Made by a program: the position numbers and the translations under genes. Below, piece after piece: positions 6,664 to 10,164 of a stretch of DNA of 10,164 nt. The stretch comes from an uncultured Moraxellaceae bacterium. Lineage in GTDB: Bacteria > Pseudomonadota > Gammaproteobacteria > Pseudomonadales > Moraxellaceae. The stretch spans positions 1-10,164 of the forward strand of contig CALEYY010000182.1 of the NCBI GenBank assembly GCA_937928295.1, read 5' to 3'. Position 1 is the stretch's first letter. Every line of letters begins with the position of its first letter. The notes under the pieces are model-generated. The model worked only from the letters and a program-made list of their open reading frames with translations, did not search any database and had not been told where the DNA came from.

Positions 6664-7815
6664 TCAAACACCCATGGTCTGCAGGATGCTGTCACGAACC
6701 TGATCAAGCTTGGCATCAATGGTCTTGAGCACGGCGCTGGCACATTGACCAATCGCCGTATCAGGATCCTTCAGGCCATTGCCGGTCAATGTGCAGACAA
6801 TCACCGAGCCTTCAGGGATCTTGCCGCTCTTGATGTCGCGCAGTGCGCCACTGAGCGACGCCGCCGAGGCCGGCTCGCAGAAAATGCCTTCCGACATGGC
6901 GAGCAGACGCTGCGTGTCGAGAATTTCCTGATCCGCCAGCTCATCGAACCAGCCGCCCGACTCCTTCATGACCGTATGTGCCTGTGCCCAGCTTTGCGGG
7001 TTGCCGATACGAATGGCCGTTGCGACGGTTTCCGGATTCTTCACCGGCTCGCCACGCACAAACGGGGCGGAACCAGCTGCCTGGTAGCCAACCATCTTCG
7101 GACGACCACTGGTGATTGGCGCTTTCGGATAACGGCAGTCGCCATCGCAGAACGCGCAGGAGTCAGTGACTTTCTGGCCGATCGGTGTGGACGATTCGCA
7201 GTAGCCAATCCAGTGCGCGGTGATGTTGCCGGCGTTGCCGACAGGCAGGCAGTGATAGTCGGGCGCACGGCCCAGCTCATCGATAATTTCAAACGCAGCC
7301 GTTTTCTGACCTTGCAGGCGGAACGGATTGACCGAGTTCACGATGGTCACCGGCGCTTCGTTGGCCACTTGCTTGACCAGCTCCATGCCGTCATCGAAGT
7401 TGCCGCGAATCTGCAGTGTGATGGCGCCATACATCATGGCCTGAGCGAGCTTGCCCATGGCGATCTTGCCTTCCGGGATGAGCACGAAAGCCTTGATGCC
7501 GGCGCGTGCGGCATAAGCAGCAGCAGCAGCCGAGGTGTTGCCGGTGGACGCACAGATAACAGCTTTCGAGCCGGCTTCAACGGCTTTGGTCACGGCCATG
7601 GTCATGCCACGGTCCTTGAACGAACCCGTCGGGTTCAGACCTTCGTACTTGACATAGATCTCGACATTCTTGCCAATCAGCGCCGGAATGTTCTTCAGCT
7701 TCAGCAAGGGCGTGTTGCCCTCGCCCAGCGAAATCAGGCGGGTGTCGGCACTGACCGGCAGACGATCACGGTAACGGCTGATGAGGCCGGTGTAGCGGTT
7801 GCCGAGGGTGGTCAT
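6664..7815 (-). CDS. thrC: Threonine synthase
   Basis: ThrC converts O-phospho-L-homoserine to threonine and phosphate with pyridoxal phosphate, the last step of threonine synthesis. The protein has 383 residues. The PLP lysine is Lys67 in NPTGSFKDRG; CASTGNTSAAAAAYAA (88-103) is the cofactor-phosphate loop region and PVGNAGNITAHWIGY (191-205) follows. Between GNITAHWIGY and RPKMVGYQAAG lies a segment (about 205-238) with four cysteines (206, 220, 223, 227; C-X2-C-X3-C plus one upstream), longer and more Cys-rich than in the threonine synthases I remember. The ATG overlaps the hom stop (ATGA), with GGAG eight bases upstream inside hom, so the two are translationally coupled. Confidence 0.97.
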   Translation of the reverse strand: MTTLGNRYTGLISRYRDRLPVSADTRLISLGEGNTPLLKLKNIPALIGKNVEIYVKYEGLNPTGSFKDRGMTMAVTKAVEAGSKAVICASTGNTSAAAAAYAARAGIKAFVLIPEGKIAMGKLAQAMMYGAITLQIRGNFDDGMELVKQVANEAPVTIVNSVNPFRLQGQKTAAFEIIDELGRAPDYHCLPVGNAGNITAHWIGYCESSTPIGQKVTDSCAFCDGDCRYPKAPITSGRPKMVGYQAAGSAPFVRGEPVKNPETVATAIRIGNPQSWAQAHTVMKESGGWFDELADQEILDTQRLLAMSEGIFCEPASAASLSGALRDIKSGKIPEGSVIVCTLTGNGLKDPDTAIGQCASAVLKTIDAKLDQVRDSILQTMGV

Positions 7816-9125
7816 GCCAGAGTCTCCAGACGAATGCGGGTCACGGCACCGACGATATCGCTCAGTGCTTCCAGTTCGGCGATGGCGCGGTTCATTTCGC
7901 GCTCCAGCACCGGGTTAGTGAGAATGATCACGGGCACCGCGCCTTCGGCCTGAACCGGCTTCTGCACGATGGCTTCGATGCTGATGCCACGGCTGCTGAG
8001 GATACGCGTGACATCGGCGAGCACGCCGGGCTTGTCTTCAGCTTGCAGACGCAGGTAGTACGAGGTCACCACGGCTTCCATAGCGAGAATCGGCGTGGCG
8101 GCAATGGCCTGCGGCATGAACGCGAGATGCGGTACATTCGGTGACGACTCGGCGGTGAGCGAACGCACCAAATCAACGATGTCGGCGACCACGGCCGATG
8201 CGGTCGGGCCGGCACCGGCGCCAGCGCCGTAATACAGCGTCGGGCCGACCGGGTCGGACTGCACTAGGATGGCATTCTTCACGCCATGCACATTGGCAAT
8301 CAGGCGCTCAGCCGGAATCAGCGTGGGATGCACGCGCAGCTCGATGCCATCGGCTGTGCGGCGCGCGATGCCGAGATGCTTGATGCGATAGCCCAGCTCT
8401 TCGGCATAGGCCACATCATCGCGCGTGAGCTGGGTGATGCCCTCAACATAGGCTTTGTCGAACTGCAGCGGAATGCCGAACGCCAGCGAGGCCATGATGG
8501 TGAGCTTGTGCGCGGCGTCGATGCCTTCTACATCAAACGCCGGATCAGCCTCGGCATAGCCCAGCGCCTGCGCTTCGACCAGCACATCGGCGAAGTCGCG
8601 ACCCTTGTCGCGCATTTCGGTCAGGATGAAGTTGCCAGTGCCGTTGATGATGCCGGCCAGCCAATCGACACGGTTCGCTGCCAGACCTTCGCGCAGCACC
8701 TTGATGATGGGCACGCCGCCCGCCACCGCTGCCTCGAAGGCAACATAGACGCCCTTGGCCTCGGCAGCGGCAAAGATTTCGTTGCCGTGCTCGGCCAGCA
8801 GCCACTTGTTGGCGGTGACCACATGCTTGCCGTTGGCAATCGCCTGCAGCACGATTTCACGCGCGGTAGTGGTACCGCCAATGACTTCCACCACGATGTC
8901 CACGGCCGGATCATTGACCACGGCGAAGATGTCGTTGCTGACGGTGATGCCGGCCAGATCCAGGCCCGGCTTGTCGCGACGAATGCCAACATGCGACACA
9001 CGAATCTCGCGACCGGTGCGGCGCGACAGTTCTGCCGCATTGTCACGCAGCAAGTTCAAGGCGCCACCACCGACGGTACCGAGACCGACGATACCGACAT
9101 TGACCGGTTTGTTGAGAGCGTTCAC
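7812..9125 (-). CDS. hom: Homoserine dehydrogenase, monofunctional with C-terminal ACT domain
   Basis: Hom reduces L-aspartate 4-semialdehyde to homoserine with NAD(P)H, the branch point toward threonine and methionine. The 437 residues give the monofunctional form with no fused aspartokinase. The Rossmann motif GLGTVG is at 14-19, TANK at 104-107, and NGTGNFILT at 161-169. The catalytic block DPAFDVEGIDAAHK ends with Asp203 and Lys207, the pair matching D219/K223 of the yeast enzyme. An ACT domain (about 354-433, with AEDKPGVLADVTRIL) is the expected site of threonine feedback. The start is GTG at 9125, preceded by AGGTGG. Hom shares ATGA with thrC and is read from its own promoter in the gap after dsbC. 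Confidence 0.98.
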   Translation of the reverse strand: MNALNKPVNVGIVGLGTVGGGALNLLRDNAAELSRRTGREIRVSHVGIRRDKPGLDLAGITVSNDIFAVVNDPAVDIVVEVIGGTTTAREIVLQAIANGKHVVTANKWLLAEHGNEIFAAAEAKGVYVAFEAAVAGGVPIIKVLREGLAANRVDWLAGIINGTGNFILTEMRDKGRDFADVLVEAQALGYAEADPAFDVEGIDAAHKLTIMASLAFGIPLQFDKAYVEGITQLTRDDVAYAEELGYRIKHLGIARRTADGIELRVHPTLIPAERLIANVHGVKNAILVQSDPVGPTLYYGAGAGAGPTASAVVADIVDLVRSLTAESSPNVPHLAFMPQAIAATPILAMEAVVTSYYLRLQAEDKPGVLADVTRILSSRGISIEAIVQKPVQAEGAVPVIILTNPVLEREMNRAIAELEALSDIVGAVTRIRLETLA

Positions 9126-9129
9126 GACA

Positions 9130-9135
9130 CCACCT
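9130..9135 (-). promoter_or_regulatory. Ribosome binding site setting the GTG start of hom
   Basis: AGGTGG on the minus strand, four to five bases before GTG 9125. No ATG is available nearby in frame, and the protein alignment (PVNVGIVGLGTVG a few residues in) supports this start. Confidence 0.7.
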
Positions 9136-9149
9136 AAAGAAGCCAGTGA

Positions 9150-9172
9150 GCCGGCAACAAGGCGTTGCCGGC
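9150..9172 (-). promoter_or_regulatory. Hairpin in the hom 5' leader
   Basis: GCCGGCAAC (9150-9158) pairs perfectly with GTTGCCGGC (9164-9172) around a five-base loop. It lies between the predicted transcription start (about 9185) and the ribosome binding site of hom, 14 bases from the latter. No U run follows it in the direction of hom, so it is not an ordinary terminator for dsbC. It could affect translation or mRNA stability, or be a pause site. The role is unproven. Confidence 0.6.
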
Positions 9173-9191
9173 CCGAAAAATCAAGGCGCGC

Positions 9192-9219
9192 ATTATAACG
9201 GCGAACGCGCGTTTGTCGA
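9192..9219 (-). promoter_or_regulatory. Sigma-70 promoter for hom-thrC
   Basis: On the minus strand TCGACA (9219-9214, five of six consensus bases) and a perfect TATAAT (9197-9192) are 16 bases apart. A start near 9185 gives a leader of about 60 bases. The spacer contains the 10-bp palindrome AACGCGCGTT (9204-9213) next to the -35, a possible operator. Confidence 0.8.
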
Positions 9220-9228
9220 ACCGCGCGC

Positions 9229-9969
9229 TTAGTTCAAGCCAAGGCGCTGGGCGGCTTGCTGAGCCGTGATGTAGCCACCGAGCTGACGGCCCTTGTCATC
9301 AAAAATGGCCGGGGTGCCGTTGACGCCGAGCTGCTGGCCTAGCGCAAACTGCTGGGCGATCGGGGCCTTGCAACCAGCACGGGCCGGTGCAACGGCCTGG
9401 CCTTGCTTGGCCATGGTCAACGCCTGCTCGCGATTGGCCGCACACCAGATATTGGCCATCTCGACACTGGTGCCGCCGTTGATGCCCGTGCGCGGCAGAT
9501 CACGCGGATAAGCAAGATAGCGCACCTCGATGCCGCGCTGATTCATCGCCGGCACTTCCTGATGCAGCTTGCGGCAATAACCGCAGTGGGTATCGGTAAA
9601 GACCGTGAGCACCGCCTTGGTCTTGCCCTGCGCCGGGAAAATGATGGTCTCGCGCTTGTCGATGGCCTTGATCAGGCTGACGCGACTAGCGGCCTGCGCC
9701 TGCTCGGTCAGGTTCACCACCTGCTTGCCCTTGATCTGCAGCAGCTCGCCCTGCAAAACAAACTGGGCGTCGGCACTGGCATAGACCACTGCACCGGGAA
9801 TCGTCACCTCGTAGAAGCCCGGCAAGGCCGAAGGTTTGATCGATTTAATTTCGGTACCGGGCACGGCTTGCTGCAGCTTGCTGCGAATCACATCCTCCGG
9901 GCCCGCCCAAGCAACAGTGGCCGATACAGCGGTGAGTGCAGCAAGAACACAGGCTTTGAACAGACGCAT
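9229..9969 (-). CDS. dsbC: Periplasmic thiol:disulfide interchange protein DsbC
   Basis: DsbC is a homodimeric periplasmic isomerase that reshuffles wrong disulfides and is kept reduced by DsbD. The 246 residues begin with a signal peptide (basic MRLFK, hydrophobic core, cleavage likely after AWA at 22). The N-terminal dimerisation domain covers about 23-90. A linker leads to the thioredoxin fold with active site CGYC at 129-132 and the cis-proline in GTP at 218-220. A second cysteine pair (176 and 200) corresponds to the structural disulfide of E. coli DsbC. The ATG has GAGGA seven bases upstream. A 92-base gap separates it from xerD; I see no clear promoter there, so read-through from xerD is possible. 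Confidence 0.97.
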   Translation of the reverse strand: MRLFKACVLAALTAVSATVAWAGPEDVIRSKLQQAVPGTEIKSIKPSALPGFYEVTIPGAVVYASADAQFVLQGELLQIKGKQVVNLTEQAQAASRVSLIKAIDKRETIIFPAQGKTKAVLTVFTDTHCGYCRKLHQEVPAMNQRGIEVRYLAYPRDLPRTGINGGTSVEMANIWCAANREQALTMAKQGQAVAPARAGCKAPIAQQFALGQQLGVNGTPAIFDDKGRQLGGYITAQQAAQRLGLN

Positions 9970-10061
9970 CGGGCAGTCCTCAGGTCAGAAATGCGCGGGG
10001 AGCGCGATCTCTGATCAACGAATTCGTGGGGGCTAGAGCATACGAGAAAGCAGCGCCAGCG

Positions 10062-10164
10062 TCAGCCTCGCGGATGATGTTGTGCGTGCAGTTCTTGCAG
10101 GCGCTGGCGAGCCACATGCGTGTAAATCTGCGTGGTGGACAGATCCGCGTGGCCGAGCAGCAGC
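10062..10164 (-). CDS. xerD: Tyrosine recombinase XerD, C-terminal end (rest outside window)
   Basis: The last 33 residues of a tyrosine recombinase are present, read from the right edge of the window to TGA at 10064-10062. They contain the conserved LLGHADLSTTQIYTHV with the His of the active site and the catalytic Tyr that attacks DNA. The tail ARQRLQELHAQHHPRG matches XerD and not XerC, whose tail differs. With XerC, XerD resolves chromosome dimers at dif under FtsK control. The xerD-dsbC neighbourhood is common in Gammaproteobacteria. Confidence 0.95.
   Translation of the reverse strand, partial: LLLGHADLSTTQIYTHVARQRLQELHAQHHPRG

Noticed and set aside
5730..6728. A 332-codon plus-strand open frame opposite the FkbM-type gene
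   Set aside because: Mirror frame of a gene with clear family motifs; no domain visible. The long plus-strand frames at 6745-7953 and 8286-9137, opposite thrC and hom, are the same kind of shadow.
6522..6752. Longer form of the FkbM-type protein starting as far up as 6752
   Set aside because: The extension would overlap the thrC 3' end and the promoter, lacks family similarity, and the AAAGGG site supports ATG 6521.
9136..9185. Possible leader peptide starting at TTG upstream of hom
   Set aside because: The short frame has no run of Thr or Ile codons and starts with TTG lacking a ribosome binding site, so it does not resemble a thr attenuator peptide.
9970..10061. Promoter for dsbC in the xerD-dsbC gap
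   Set aside because: I found no pair of -35 and -10 hexamers with acceptable spacing; TATGCT alone is too weak.

Overview
The window looks like conserved core chromosome from a gammaproteobacterium of fairly high GC (coding parts sampled by eye were mostly 55-67%). The gene set and order xerD-dsbC-hom-thrC, recJ and prfB-lysS, all on the minus strand, is the arrangement I remember from Pseudomonadales (Pseudomonas and Moraxellaceae relatives). A GC-rich member of that order is the best guess. The species cannot be named from the sequence alone.

Layout, left to right. Positions 1-255 hold the 3' end of a plus-strand gene for an Ala/Pro/Ser-rich protein ending in at least two 38-residue tandem repeats. 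A perfect 17-bp hairpin flanked by A and T tracts (265-302) separates it from everything else, which is on the minus strand and is best read from right to left. First comes the end of xerD (10164-10062), then dsbC (periplasmic disulfide isomerase). Next is a hom-thrC pair (threonine biosynthesis) with a convincing promoter, a leader hairpin and an ATGA overlap. It closes with a GC-rich hairpin. A well-formed promoter then starts a second unit: an FkbM-type methyltransferase followed 15 bases later by recJ (single-strand DNA exonuclease). A Wzb-like low-molecular-weight protein tyrosine phosphatase stands between recJ and the last unit. That unit is prfB (release factor 2, with its programmed +1 frameshift), lysS (lysyl-tRNA synthetase) and a small membrane protein whose start lies one base after the lysS stop.

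The genes serve housekeeping roles: chromosome dimer resolution, periplasmic disulfide repair, threonine synthesis, recombination and repair, translation termination and lysine charging. The two genes that look accessory are the FkbM methyltransferase and the phosphatase, which flank recJ. Both belong to families often tied to surface glycans, but nothing here proves a joint role.

I found no mobile element, CRISPR array, tRNA or rRNA, and no convincing new multi-gene system. The items most worth a second look are the four-cysteine segment inside ThrC, the repeat protein at the left edge, the hom control region (a palindrome between -35 and -10 plus a leader hairpin), the lysS-coupled membrane protein, and the fkbM and phosphatase genes sitting inside a core block. 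No gene-free stretch exceeds 300 bases; the longest (6522-6663) holds the thrC hairpin and the fkbM promoter.
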